Positions 56,101-61,954 of a DNA stretch of 64,000 bases are shown here, in pieces. The position numbers and the translations under genes are program-made. This DNA is from Bacillota bacterium. GTDB taxonomy: Bacteria; Bacillota; Clostridia; Acetivibrionales; DSM-1351. Location: NCBI GenBank assembly GCA_023400235.1, contig JAEXFI010000045.1, forward strand, positions 310,001 through 374,000, written 5' to 3'. The notes beneath the pieces were generated by a model that was not told the origin of the DNA, did no database searches, and was given only the letters and a program-made list of their open reading frames with translations. Position 1 is the stretch's first letter; the number at the start of each line of letters is the position of its first letter.

Positions 56101-58707
56101 GGAATTGTTAAATAGAATAACCAATATGTTCCGTTCACCAAGTCCATAGGTATTAAAGGGATAATAGGGTTCCTGATATTCATCTGTATATCCGTCTTCA
56201 ATCCACGAGGGTAAGCCATTGCGCGAAACATTGTATGAGTCACTGCTTTCAATAGCTCTAATCTTACTAAAACCTGCAGCGTTTTCAGGCAGCAAGCTTC
56301 TGTTGACTCTTATATTAAAACCTGTACTGTCTGTAGATCTTTCCAAACTTATTCCAGCCTCCAAGGCAGGCAGTGTTATTTGGTTTTCAGCATTGAAAGA
56401 GGTTTCATAATAACCTATAGGATTATCCTGATTGTCATATAAAACTATAAGTACATAGTAATTTTGGTAACCATAAACACTAACAAGGTATGGTCTCTCA
56501 TATATCTTTTTATAAGAATTTGCCATCCATCCAGGCAACCCATTCTGAGCTACGTCAAATGGAGCATATGAAACTGTTCCGGTTATTTTGCTGAATTGTC
56601 GTGCAAATTCCGGCAGCTGGTCTCTGGATACAGTTGCTTCAATGCCTCTATATATTGAAGAATTTTTAAGGGATAAACCGGAGCTTACCTGAGGTAAACC
56701 GGCTGCACCTGTAATAGTGACATATGCTTCGGTATATCCTATAGGATTTTCATTAGCATCATACAGCACAACAAGCACGCTATAGGTTCCAGGCCTGTCT
56801 ACACCAGTAAATATGGGATTTGAGTAGGGCTGTTTATAGCCGTTTAGTATATATCCCGGAATGCCGGCTTGAGCAACATCATAAGGTGTGCTATTTATAT
56901 TAACCGTTATCTTTCTGAAATCTCTGACAAATTCGGGCAGGGAATTATTCGTCACACTTGTATAGAAACCGTTATAGGCAGCCGTATTCTCAAAGTTAAT
57001 TCCGGAGGTTACGGCAGGAACCTGTATACCTGGTGTGACGTTAACAGTTGTCTCCAGGTAACCTATTGGATTTTCATTGGCATCAAATAGTATGACCAGT
57101 GCGTACCAAAGGTCAGGGCTTTCCACTGTTGTACTGACAGGTTCGGTGTAGGTCTGCTTGTATCCGCCTGAGACCCAGCGTTGTATTCCATATTGTTGAA
57201 TTTCGAAAGGGCTATTCATCCTTTGTACGCTTACTTTGCTGAAGTTCCTGGCAAACTCAGGCAAATTGGCTCTTTCAATTATGGTGGAAAAACCCAGATA
57301 ATCCGATAGGTTTTCAAACCTGATTCCCGAGGTAATTGTCGGAAGCTGAACCCCTACTGTTATTTCAACATTAGACTCATAGTAGCCTATTGGATTATCC
57401 TGACTGTCATATAATACTATAAGCACTGTCCATGACCTGGCTTCTCCGACTCCAAAACTGTTGGAGCCGTCACTATAATCATTTCGGTATGTATTGTATA
57501 GCCAGGGAGTCAGTCCGTTTTCAGGAACATTAAATGAAGCATAGGAAAGCATGGTACTGTAAGTGCTATAACTTCGTAAAGCTTCAGGAAGTTCCTCTCT
57601 TACAATATCAACCATGTAACTTAAGGGTTCAGGCGACGAAACGCTAACACCTGAGGTTATTTCCGGAACTTGTTGTCCCAATGGCACATTTATATTTGTC
57701 TCATAATAGCCCAATGGATTTTCTTCATTATCAAAGAGTACAACCAGGGCATATAAATCTCCAGTTTGACTAACCGATGAAATGTAGTAATTGTCATCAT
57801 AGATCCCCTTATAAGCTGATGAAATCCACTGGGGCAAGCCCGACTCAGCTACATTATAGGGAACTGCCGAGCAAGCTACCATTATTTTGCTGAAACCTTG
57901 AAGAGATGCAGTCAATTCACCTCTAGCAACTCTGGTTTTAACTCCTGTATATTTCGTCATTGCTTCCAGAGTTATTCCGGAGGTTATTGCTTCAGCTTGA
58001 GTCTGCTCATTAACATTCTGGACTGAAGCTTTATCTTCTTGCTTGTTTTGAGTATATTTTAAAGGCTGCTCTGAAGAATCCGGCATGGAGGAAGTCTCAT
58101 CCTCTTCAGCAAATAAATCAGAGTATATGTCTGTTGTGATATTTATCAGGTTACTTGGTTCAGACACCTTCCCAGCCGCATCCCTTGCTCTGACAGATAA
58201 GCTGTACTCCGTTGAAGGCGTAAGTCCTGTTATTACACAACCGCTTTCGGTTACTGACCGAATAATACTGTCCCCATTATATACATCGTATTGTAAAACA
58301 CCTGAATTATCTGCAGGCTCCTGCCATGTCAACACCACGCTGTCACGGGTTTTGGAGCTCATAACCAGATTCACGGGTCTGCCTGGAGCTCTGCTTGGAG
58401 CTTCTGAGCCGGTTTGAATTTCATCACCGGCATTTTTCTGATCAGAGTCTGCTTGAACTGAATCTGACTGAGCTGAATTCGATGGTGCTGAATCTGACAG
58501 TACTGAATCTGATTGAACAGAACCAGTTTGTGCTAAATTTGTCCTGATGAATTGTTCATTAAATAAGTTTGTAAGATTACTTTTCTGAAGAGAGCCTGAC
58601 TGAACTGGTGCTTCAGCGGCTAATGATGTTGGCATAGGGCCTATTCCCGAAACTACAAAGGATACGCACAAAATAATTGCCATAAGTCGCATTTTGACGT
58701 TTTTCAC
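41197..58707 (-). CDS. Giant secreted Rhs/YD-repeat polymorphic toxin with PIN-like C-terminus
   Basis: A protein of about 5,836 residues. Order: signal peptide (1-31), QSDSV-rich linker, fibronectin-III-like domain (about 107-205), six ~105-residue unnamed modules (241-881), three Fn3 (881-1132), modules seven and eight (1136-1350), two Fn3, module nine (1522-1629), a PPC-like domain (1630-1739), six Fn3 (1744-2237), six beta-helix repeats (2239-3542) and an Rhs/YD shell (3577-5475) ending in the Rhs core (YDPKTARFLQEDTYRG ... DDPTGH). A hydrophobic pretoxin region and a PIN-like toxin follow (NIDTGTANAF, TAVSEFKN, NDIKIFG, TSDAKFV). The GTG start at 58707 has GGAGG 7 bp upstream. Rhs shells encapsulate and release such toxins against competitors. 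Confidence 0.9.
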   Translation of the reverse strand: MKNVKMRLMAIILCVSFVVSGIGPMPTSLAAEAPVQSGSLQKSNLTNLFNEQFIRTNLAQTGSVQSDSVLSDSAPSNSAQSDSVQADSDQKNAGDEIQTGSEAPSRAPGRPVNLVMSSKTRDSVVLTWQEPADNSGVLQYDVYNGDSIIRSVTESGCVITGLTPSTEYSLSVRARDAAGKVSEPSNLINITTDIYSDLFAEEDETSSMPDSSEQPLKYTQNKQEDKASVQNVNEQTQAEAITSGITLEAMTKYTGVKTRVARGELTASLQGFSKIMVACSAVPYNVAESGLPQWISSAYKGIYDDNYYISSVSQTGDLYALVVLFDNEENPLGYYETNINVPLGQQVPEITSGVSVSSPEPLSYMVDIVREELPEALRSYSTYSTMLSYASFNVPENGLTPWLYNTYRNDYSDGSNSFGVGEARSWTVLIVLYDSQDNPIGYYESNVEITVGVQLPTITSGIRFENLSDYLGFSTIIERANLPEFARNFSKVSVQRMNSPFEIQQYGIQRWVSGGYKQTYTEPVSTTVESPDLWYALVILFDANENPIGYLETTVNVTPGIQVPAVTSGINFENTAAYNGFYTSVTNNSLPEFVRDFRKITVNINSTPYDVAQAGIPGYILNGYKQPYSNPIFTGVDRPGTYSVLVVLYDANENPIGYTEAYVTITGAAGLPQVSSGLSLKNSSIYRGIEATVSRDQLPEFARQFSKITGTVSYAPFDVAQNGLPGWMANSYKKIYERPYLVSVYGYQNYYVLIVLYDNQDNPIGYYETSFNAENQITLPALEAGISLERSTDSTGFNIRVNRSLLPENAAGFSKIRAIESSDSYNVSRNGLPSWIEDGYTDEYQEPYYPFNTYGLGERNILVILFNNSNIPVGYFETKVNILEALPTPQNILLSSSDSSVHITWDNVEGATGYELLIGENTSVTVPTAEYTHSGLFPVTQYGYRIRAIDENNPGRFSDWSAPFYKYTILPVPSNITATAYEDSISLSWTAVEGALQYEIVTDGGTAKIVHGNSYLHSGLEPNSEHSYKLRAIYTYNIELSSNWSDIVTKKTLLRTPSDIWAKTAIRSIELKWNPVEGATGYELTADGQKLTVSGTSYVHSGLEPDSLHTYRLKAINDNGNQSEESAELKVKTKNATSEISSGISFESNPSYTGINTLVDRSQLPAFAQDFSKICLLVEKEPFNIEVNGLPEALQYTKKEVYKAPYYFSGFDKPGNYDVLIVLLDINENPVGYMESEVNLTAGGLGTPLLTTGVTFENSAANRGFNTIIDRNVLPEAVRNFSKIYVHSMKEPFKENVEQNGIPGFIRNMDKFTYTDPYFTTNVYEIGQYNILLILVDAVNNPIGYFEAQINVTGPAKLPVPQNIRASSTDRAVVLTWDAVAGADGYEVIADNIYYYVTGTEYVHMNLPANTFHNYQVKASVPMTPEKSSEWSQVISKVTLLQAPAVFYTTVISNSVELYWSTVPGASYYEVLADGTLTTVYGTNYVHNNLQPDSMHVYQVKAKNFEGNESVFSYEIVTYTKKSIQPVTTGIKLENSANQNYFNTVITRSSLPEWARDFSKIRVITSKSPFNVAENGINPSYTSWSDWYYDPYYPTYVNTLGNWYALVILFDYANNPIGYLESSINVALPQDDHGNDFNTATPVKAGQSIPGVITAGDVDFFAFTPTISGSYTMYTESSMDTYGYLYDSNQQLITYNDDSIGYNFSITAILQANKTYYIKVRHYDQSSGTGTYVFKVSNVAGGVQPLSVPTNLSYTASGTEINLKWDSVAGATEYEVLVDNLATEIVYEAKFVHSGLVSGSTHSYKVRSIDSANPDRTSQWSESLPAYIKLETPGNIIASPGLKQIGLTWNKVGGANGYEVLIDGITTEAVNEATFTHGNLSSGSTHSYKIRAISSENLNITSQWSNLIWVSTSLETPSNIVAKPGPDSIAVTWDSVAGASNYEIEADNKIFEVSKNNYLHMGLEPQSSHTYKVRAKNGNIFSEWSGTVNATTSLAIPTNITAVPTVSQITISWDEIQQATSYEILLDGELNEFVTTPSFIHVGLAANTTHTYKVRAIYENNQTIVSDWSQPIEVSTLLNAPENINTKVLSNSVELTWDSVAGATAYEVEADGSVVEVTSATYIHRDINPNSTHVYRVRAKKGSLLGEWSNKVTVTTTLGIPGNVSALSSVSTITVKWDAVAEATAYDLMADDVLAENITATSYVHKDLQGGTVHKYKVRARNGDVSGPWSNEVSATTLLSTVVSGSIKKDTLWTAAESPYELQGNVTIEAGVTLTIEPGVIVKTSSSSSRLTVLGKVSAVGLPDKPIIFTAPKDSLIGGNGTGFDWYGITVGSAGEFTGDYVKIRYAGGGRNYGNTGNAISTEGKLVLTNSEVSHTYGTGINVDTQGTKDITVENSDISYNSVNGIYISKYATGSVSIKGNSMTNNGSLPIAVNLSGLGSSIFGGLRSNQFSDNKYNNYNFDGIGISGSIATNVSLSTNKYILTGSVTAPKGMTLTAEAGTVTLSGSSGYSLRVDGTLNAVGTESNPVVFTAPKDEVYGNGNGATYDWYGITVADTGEFTGDHVKIRYAGGGRSYGDKGNAIDTDGKLTLTNSEVSNTYGTGINIYIQGTQDVTVENCIIRDNLRNGIYINRCGTGSMSIRNNSLSNNANLPIAVYLDGLGSSIFGGISDNEFSGNKYNNLNYDGIGISGSLKSDVTLSKNLYIITGYIGVAKGKILTMQPGVRILDSGSHNINVDGILRAIGTETDPIIFTAPKDTEYGNGNGATHDWYGITVADTGEFTGDYVKIRYAGGGRSYGDKGNAIDTDGKLTLTNSEVSNTYGTGINIYIQGTQDVTVENCIIKDSLRNGIYINKYGTGSMSIKNNSLSNNANLPIAVYLDGLGTSIFGGISGNEFTGNSYSGSSFDGIGLSGKLLVDVKLTENQYIIVGSIRVPAAKIMTIDPGVRMLAVGEWNSSNQIHVEGILRAIGTEAMPVIFTAPKDEVYGNGNGQTYDWYGITVSDTGEFTGDYVKIRYAGGGRSYGDKGNAIDTDGKLTLTNSEISNTYGTGINIDTQGTQDVTVENCIIKDSLRSGIYINGFGTGELSIRNNCISNNANLPIALNLNRIGSSIFGGISNNEFTGNSYGNSSFDGIGLSGKLLADVTLTENQYIIVGSISVPAGKIMTIEPGVRMLAVGEWNSSNQIHVEGILRAIGTEAKPVIFTAPKDEVYGNGNGQTSNWYGITVTETGEFTGDHIKIRYAGGGRSYQGRGRSIETSGKLVLTNSEVSHSYETGIYVDIMGLQDLAVENCSINDNPLYGVFISGFGTGILSIKDNLMSNNANLPIVVNLSRLGSSIFGGIRGNEFTGNSYGGSSFDGVGLTGEFALDVTLTENQYINVGSFRVPYGKTLTIQPGVRILAGGPHSSYGIYVEGILRAIGTEADPIIFTAPKDEVYGNGNGQTFDWYGINIKSTGEFTGDNIKVRYAGGSRGYGYKAMSIEVNGKLVLTNSEVSYSGGTGIYLDTDIQPVLETVTIEHNEFGMENANNQSMTVDAQYNYWGAVDGPSIRMYDEKLNRWYWVGTGDKVGDGINYYPYLGQELKYKFHFGGNGTNAPTGNYSRTFTDMSISSPGFSLDFNRSYNSGDDRQNGPFGQGWTFGFESNIKDYDGIIPIKLVRLPDGSVQTFDVNSNGTYTARDNRNSLVRKENGTFLLTTKDQNQFGFNSNGYLEYMKDKYGNTVSIEVDSDGKIRGLTDQTGRHFTVTYENGHITAIKDDVSGRTVRYEYENGLLTMAYDPMNNVTGYSYDAQGYLQEIRNSSNKVTESIEYINSEGENLHKVDKTTDVNGKTQTYTYDNVNRKTIITDNNGRQSVKWYDSSMFVTNQRDYEEKIEITEYDTGSDGVNRYGEEKALTDRNGNTTQFDRDERGNIKKITYPDLTTKELEYDDRNNVIKEKDQQGRYTFYIYDAAKVFLLKKVQPLDGTSSYVEGTSDVSKFAITRYVYYTDSERQQLGYKAKGLVKTIEDPMGSITSYTYYSDGSIKELIEPQDGENPGIRKTVYSYNQDRLKNEEVSSKGYRTEYIYDKNGNLEKTIKYGEDGTTAESVARTTYDEEGRKKQDISPKLYNSDQDHMQNHSYSGSDGYRYTYYDNGKRHTVTDSENNTTTYTYDIYGNMDTETKPNQSIYLYEYDVMNRLTKISFKENAEAATAVLEEYSYTILGDKRTQKAEKRYINDTETTSTIYTYDYAGRPVEQKNADGTLVYTEYYGDGKVKRTTDEDGCSTYYYYGKYDSSTNTSYDELYVPVEYIIRSVKYAYTRIDYDKSGRKIKEIKGVDTTALNEIPSKLVITNYTYYKNGKLKEQSDSSGRKTVYTYDADGNVKGEEVFTEEQNSITTTYKNNYLGKPEEKSITVRKGDIAGNDTEDTDTIELTTYLEYDKNGMLSSVKTPDGITTTYEYDKLDRTISVSKPGTDENGNSVNISQSTEYDTEGNVVSVTDGNGKTTQNTYDKRGLLLSVKNAEDGITAYYYDRAGRKVAEVSPKAFAADKSLEEMDRTTYTYDVMDRVKTVNYAGEEKRYNPTSHTWTTSQVEIVQKAYKYDNQGNVIKELDASGYQAGTGFSAEDKIDTGYGTEYTYNPAGKVTTIVDAESKQNYWRYKSQYTYDALGRVLTETNANRTVTGYSYDDAGNITKVTVEWYFNGSEKIIKTSTYDLLGNEKTQTDGNGNTTRYQYNSFGKLYKTINPGDSTIHEYSIIHQYDVMGNLAVRKDSSGAVDTYSYDSFGRLLGHTQSKADGTESITTTSRYDKKGNKRFETDGNGVTTEYTYDGLNRLKSQSIIVSGTEQLTTYGYDANGNQTVITDWKGNSYTSSYDGLNRLTDKKDPYGISIEKYEYNNNNVQVKSYDALDNVTQYSYDRNNRLLNTTDPENHVTSQEYDSAGNISRKKDGSNNTTSYEYDEQNQLTKVTDAGSGVTSYTYDLNGNMLTHTDGEGNQVIWEYNAANKVTRRIDEGGRTGTEGSYTYNSTKVESYTYNADGSLAAKTDRNGIVTSYTYDTHGRLISKAVGEITIEYTYDKNGNQLTITDQTGKTIRTYDQLNRVITKEVPNIGKSVYTYDITAGIPEGNWAESTTDSKGNETIKSYDRAGRLKKVTAEGNTTTYSYNDSGARKSVEYSDGSREAYTYYKDNLLRTLINTKADGTVIDNYTYTYDAAHNETSKVDANGTTAYTYDALNRLKTVTEPNGRTTTYTFDRAGNREREVISEGSNTTVNHYRYNEQNRLFEVATAVNGVDTGTTHYSYDNNGNMTSVTVNGTVIAVNTYDELNQLVKTVTGGKTVENRYNGEGLRVEKIVDGVLTRYLYEYDKVVLELDGTGRQTGRNVYGTNLLMRTAGTETYIYMYNGHADVTALLRPDGTVAATYYYDAFGNITDTTGSASNSITYAGYQYDSETGLYYLNARMYDPKTARFLQEDTYRGEANDPLSLNLYTYVNNNPVKYDDPTGHWIHLLVGGLIGSVAGAVMDIGSQMIFEHKSFDEIDWKSVAVSTVDGGISGVLGAATGGASLLATAGKQTGKQIIKKAVKTMAVEAATAGYANAMAQYAVKGEVDWGQVASTALISGVSGGLSSGLSSSKALNSFVDSAKEKTTKKLSDISDSFPSRQLAGTNGFSFNASSINGLEDVTKTAVKKNVIQENYINVTKNLDNAVSFVDDISPADALKNKMGNAGASEVKYVNIDTGTANAFISEGSPIRSQLKSYVNGKQMVMTDTAVSEFKNIANGVGGPLEQARAERFLKRVQVIPDNPSGRALGLQTTKKVGANDIKIFGTGDNLGITTMTSDAKFVRGAQAQGVDFDTFIHDPVPLTKR
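48245..52000 (-). repeat. Six tandem ~670-bp repeats inside the giant gene
   Basis: The marker GAGTTGGTCA recurs at 48245, 48917, 49592, 50267, 50930 and 51596, that is, steps of 672, 675, 675, 663 and 666 bp, all multiples of three. Each unit encodes a ~222-residue beta-helix repeat (DWYGITV, VKIRYAGGGRSYG, NSEVSNTYGTGI, SIFGGI). Some stretches are nearly identical in DNA. Confidence 0.93.
53820..57990 (-). repeat. Nine copies of an unnamed ~100-residue module
   Basis: Six copies are contiguous (about 57990-56065); the others are at about 55300-55000, 54965-54655 and 54140-53820. Each opens with SG(I/V)xxExxxxYxG, has LPExxxxFSK and NGLPxW, and ends YxVLVVLxDxxxNPIGYxE. I cannot assign it to a named domain. 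Confidence 0.85.
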
Positions 58708-58768
58708 AAAATATCCTCCTATTATTGTGATTTGCATACTATTATGTTGTATTTTGCCTTTAATAAAA

Positions 58769-58797
58769 AATATACCATATGTTTACACTTGTTTCAA
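58769..58797 (-). promoter_or_regulatory. Promoter of the giant toxin gene
   Basis: Minus-strand -35 TTGAAA (58797-58792), 17-bp spacer, -10 TATATT (58774-58769), about 62 bp before the GTG. In the rest of the 390-bp gap (58708-59097) I see a weak hairpin, an out-of-frame coding-like stretch at 58973-59111, and no convincing gene. Confidence 0.75.
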
Positions 58798-58827
58798 ATA
58801 ACTTTGAAGAAATTTACATAATAAAAG

Positions 58828-58857
58828 CACCTGCTTATATAGACAAGTGCTTGTAAA
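58828..58857 (-). terminator. Weak hairpin, possible terminator of the 59098-59985 gene
   Basis: AAGCACCTG/CAAGTGCTT pairs over nine positions with one mismatch. The minus strand follows with TTATTA. It lies about 240 bp after the stop codon. Confidence 0.4.
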
Positions 58858-59097
58858 GCTATGATGAAAAATGTTGTACAACACTACAATGCTATCTGCA
58901 ACAGTAACAATTTGTATCTGTACCACAAGAAAAATGCTCATCAAAATGGCAGGCCTAAGGAAATATTATCCTTTAGAGGTTTAATAAATAATAACTCCCC
59001 ATGGCTGCAAAGCGTTCTTTCCTGACATCTATCTCCTTTTGATTCTCATGATAGACAAGTTGCCCGCTAATATCTCCTCCTAGGTAATAACAAATTC

Positions 59098-59985
59098 CTA
59101 TATAATCATAAAGCCGGCAATAAATGATGCAAGGTTAGCAATCACAGTGTACATAACAATTTTTCTTTTATTAACTTTTCCAAAAAATTTAAGATAAAGC
59201 AAATACTCTGCAATAAATACGAAAATTTCTCCTATCAGTAAAACTACAAAGTAACCTGTGTTAAATGGAAATGAATGAAGTATTGGATAATCAAACAGCA
59301 TTCCAACCGTTAATAAGGTCTGAGTCAGGAAGTTAATTACAGCAATAACAGGAATTCTTCTCAAACGCTTATAAAAGAAAGGGATAGCAATAAGTATTTC
59401 AATAAGTATGGTAATCGTTACTCTTATAAAATAATCGTTAAAGAATCTACCGTTAAATTCTATACCTTTCTTCAGTATATTTCCGCTTACTGAAAGAACC
59501 TTATTCTGCTTCATATCATAATGCACTACTGCATTGAAATGATTATTATGGATAACATCAGACACTTGTAGCGAGCCGTCAGACTTTTGGACAATTATTT
59601 TGAATTCTTTCGGTACTCCAACATAACCGAAAGAGTGCTTCATACTTATTAACTTGCCATTTTTATCAGTTTCAAGAGGCTCCCCAGTAAGTTTTCCGTT
59701 TAGTAGCCACGTACGCATGTGAATTGCTTTCCAACCATCAGTATCGTACTTATATATTGGTTGGTCATGTAGACTATAATATTCCTTATTGCCATCTGTG
59801 GCTCCAAAATAGCCATTTTCTCCTTCTTTGCCGAGAAGGTCAAGATAGTAATTGCTGTCATCCAAATTTTCGACTATAATTTCAAGGGTAGGCTTTGGTC
59901 CCGTATCAGCATACACAGTATTCACTTTCAAAACAAGTATAACCATTAACAACATGAATACAGCAAGTAGTCTAATCTTCCTCAT
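59098..59985 (-). CDS. Hypothetical exported/membrane protein
   Basis: This 295-residue protein has an N-terminal signal sequence (cleavage near VYADTG) and an extracellular domain of about 160 residues (EIIVENLDDSNYYLDLLGK, SFGYVGVPKEFKIIVQKSDGSL). Three or four C-terminal membrane segments (about 192-205, 212-235, 243-267, 277-295) end the protein. Family not recognised. AAAGGCGGG lies before the ATG at a somewhat long distance. A second reading frame stays open past the stop (to 58973), so a frameshifted C-terminus is possible. Confidence 0.75.
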   Translation of the reverse strand: MRKIRLLAVFMLLMVILVLKVNTVYADTGPKPTLEIIVENLDDSNYYLDLLGKEGENGYFGATDGNKEYYSLHDQPIYKYDTDGWKAIHMRTWLLNGKLTGEPLETDKNGKLISMKHSFGYVGVPKEFKIIVQKSDGSLQVSDVIHNNHFNAVVHYDMKQNKVLSVSGNILKKGIEFNGRFFNDYFIRVTITILIEILIAIPFFYKRLRRIPVIAVINFLTQTLLTVGMLFDYPILHSFPFNTGYFVVLLIGEIFVFIAEYLLYLKFFGKVNKRKIVMYTVIANLASFIAGFMII

Positions 59986-60186
59986 AGCACAATTCCCGCC
60001 TTTTAGAAATTTTGTACTTACAAGTTACCTTTATTTGACGGATTATTCTGTATTATTCATCCTTATCTGCGTTTTTCTTAATTTACCTACGTTTATCTCA
60101 TTGTACAACACTCATTTTGTAATGTAAATAATTGATTTATGAGACAGACTCCGCGCCGCCATTAACATAATTTTCCTAAAAACTTG

Positions 60187-60369
60187 TCATACAATCACCC
60201 CCTTCTGGTTATGTAAAACCGCAGACTCCAGCCAGGGGATAGTTGTTGTTTCTCCTGTTTCCTTTTCTATGAGTATGTCTTCGCCAGCAGCGGCAAGGCT
60301 TTTCGTCGATAGGACCCCGCTGTCTCTATCTTCTTCGTCGTATTCCCTTTCTTGATTTCTCCTTTTCAT
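60187..60369 (-). CDS. Small hypothetical protein, 60 aa
   Basis: A short charged protein (MKRRNQEREYDEEDRDSG...). A GGAAG site lies before the ATG at 60369. No motif recognised. It lies downstream of the toxin-antitoxin pair. Reality uncertain; accepted mainly for its ribosome site. Confidence 0.4.
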   Translation of the reverse strand: MKRRNQEREYDEEDRDSGVLSTKSLAAAGEDILIEKETGETTTIPWLESAVLHNQKGVIV

Positions 60370-60520
60370 CAATTATTCTTCCAAATCGTAGTTATTTACT
60401 TCTCATTTTTGAGACATATACAATTTAGTACATGATTCCGGTGGAAATCAAGTATTTTTATAAGTTTCTGAAAAAAATAACGATTTAGATGAAAATCATC
60501 CAAACCGTTCATAAATATTG

Positions 60521-60784
60521 TTATTCGTCTCTGTAATGGCTTCCGCATTGGATAATCTCAATTCGTCCTTCTTGGATGCGATATACAATACGGTTGCAAT
60601 CATCAATTCGCCTGCTCCAGAACCCTTGAAGTTCATGTTTAAGCGGCTCTGGCTTTCCAATCCCTTTATTGCCATTACGATCTATGTCCAAAATCAGCTG
60701 GTTGATCCGTTTCAGCGTCTTCCTGTCTTGTGACTGCCAGTAAAGGTAATCTTCCCATGCATCATCTGTCCATATCTTAATCAT
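60521..60784 (-). CDS. yoeB: YoeB/RelE-superfamily toxin (mRNA interferase)
   Basis: This 87-residue protein has the Txe/YoeB pattern: KIWTDDAWEDYLYWQSQDRKTLKRINQLILDI, GKPEPLKHELQGFWSRRIDDCNRIVYRI, and C-terminal IIQCGSHYRDE. The Glu, Arg and His-Tyr catalytic positions of YoeB are present. YoeB cuts mRNA on the ribosome. Its start overlaps the antitoxin end by 8 bp, so translation is coupled. Confidence 0.95.
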   Translation of the reverse strand: MIKIWTDDAWEDYLYWQSQDRKTLKRINQLILDIDRNGNKGIGKPEPLKHELQGFWSRRIDDCNRIVYRIQEGRIEIIQCGSHYRDE

Positions 60785-61046
60785 CGCTCACCTCTATGAG
60801 CTCGTGTTCCTGGGCTTTACCTGAATCCAGTTCCGCAATTGCTTTTTTCAGTCGAGCTAGATTTGTATCTGAGTAAAACGGATCTTCCTTAACCGCAATT
60901 TCAAAAGGAATGCGATGCTCCCGGACGACGGTTTTAATAAAAAGGTTAACTGCCACCGATGGGTTCATACCCACTTCAGTGCAAAACTCATCGAACTGTT
61001 TTTTTACTTTTTCATCTATACGCAGGCTTAAAGTTGTCTGTGACAT
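60777..61046 (-). CDS. RelB/DinJ-family antitoxin
   Basis: This 89-residue protein has an N-terminal ribbon-helix-helix-like part (TTLSLRIDEKVKKQFDEFCTEVGMNPSVAVNLFIKTVV), typical of RelB/DinJ DNA-binding antitoxins, and an acidic C-terminus that would wrap the toxin. First gene of the pair; the YoeB-like toxin follows. GAGGAGCT precedes the ATG. The 13-bp palindrome at 61062-61074 upstream is a likely autoregulatory operator. Confidence 0.93.
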   Translation of the reverse strand: MSQTTLSLRIDEKVKKQFDEFCTEVGMNPSVAVNLFIKTVVREHRIPFEIAVKEDPFYSDTNLARLKKAIAELDSGKAQEHELIEVSDD

Positions 61047-61061
61047 ATTTATCAGCTCCTC

Positions 61062-61074
61062 TACAATTATTGTA
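61062..61074. promoter_or_regulatory. Putative operator of the toxin-antitoxin pair
   Basis: TACAATTATTGTA is a perfect 13-bp palindrome 15 bp upstream of the antitoxin ATG. A second TTGT-ATAG-ACAA dyad lies about 20 bp farther upstream. RelB-type complexes usually bind such sites. Confidence 0.5.
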
Positions 61075-61267
61075 ATACATCTATATGACGTTGTCTATAC
61101 AATGTTGCACAATAGTATGTGCTGAAAATGGAATATTTATTACTGTGATCGTTCAAAATGGCTTCAGTTACAGCTGATTTATGCCATCAGTGGTGACATA
61201 GTTTTATAGAACCGCTTCATCTAACTATTATATCAACCTGCCCTTTAATCCTTTTCCCCTTTAAAAC

Positions 61268-61290
61268 AAAAAAAGAGGCTTTTCGCCTCA
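61268..61290 (-). terminator. Intrinsic terminator with long U-tract
   Basis: GAGGC/GCCTC (61275-61279 with 61285-61289) followed by T7 on the minus strand. It backs up the rnpB terminator. The 61047-61265 stretch upstream of the antitoxin gene shows no gene. Confidence 0.8.
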
Positions 61291-61372
61291 TCCTCATCCG
61301 GAATCCAACCATGAACTCCCCACGCTGTTGAACTTTAACCGGGTTTTGCAGATTTACTTACGACCACTAACA

Positions 61373-61404
61373 CAAAACCACCCGCCAAGAAGCGAGTGGT
61401 TTTG
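61373..61404 (-). terminator. rnpB terminator hairpin
   Basis: CAAAACCACCCGC (61373-61385) pairs with GCGAGTGGTTTTG (61392-61404) with one mismatch, just past the RNase P RNA 3' end; the T run is inside the 3' arm. Confidence 0.75.
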
Positions 61405-61415
61405 ATGTATAAAAA

Positions 61416-61835
61416 TGAGTAAGTCTATAAGCCGGGTTCTGTATTTGATGATCATCTATCTAGGCCATACATTTCTGTATCGCTCAAGCCACCTCCCCGG
61501 GACTGACGGGCAGTCATTGCGTCCCTCCGCGGCGTTGCTCCAGGTGGGGTTTACATAGCCGGCAAGTCGCCATGCCGCTGGTGAGCTCTTACCTCACCTT
61601 TCCACCCTTACCATATGGTTTGTCAGTTGTGACAGGCCACGGTGATTTTAACCATATCTCAGGCAAATCCATTTCATAACCTCTCACAACTGCAAACCAC
61701 AGGCGGTATATCTCTGTTGCACTTTCCTTAAAGTCACCTTCACCGGGAGTTACCCGGCACCCTTGCCCTATGGAGCCCGGACTTTCCTCATTTGCGCCTT
61801 TTCAGGCTGCACCTGCGATCATCTGGCTTACTCAT
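61416..61835 (-). ncRNA. rnpB: RNase P RNA
   Basis: The minus strand contains the universal conserved blocks: GAGGAAAGTCCGGGCTCC near the 5' end, the central GGTAAGGGTGGAAAGGTG and AGAGCTCACCAG stretches, and the 3' ACAGAACCCGGCTTATAG. The ends GAGTAAGCC...CTTACTC pair, as expected. It is the catalytic RNA that matures tRNA 5' ends. About 420 nt; ends estimated from the terminal pairing. Confidence 0.95.
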
Positions 61836-61954
61836 TATTAGACTTAATTCGCCGAAATTTATAAAAGTTATATAAGTCTGCAATTTATACAATTTCATAA
61901 TCTTATATGCAAATATTCTTGGACAGCTAATTATAGCTGCTGCCTCTGCATATG

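Noticed and set aside
58973..59111. Coding-like stretch (GGDISGQLVYHENQKE...) downstream of the membrane protein gene, and a 15-codon peptide frame with a good ribosome site at about 59022
   Set aside because: The longer frame has no start codon and may only be a frameshifted tail of the upstream gene; the peptide is too short to support on sequence alone.
61327..61400. Paired repeats near rnpB that might suggest a CRISPR or att site
   Set aside because: They are explained by two terminator hairpins following RNase P RNA; no spaced direct repeats are present.
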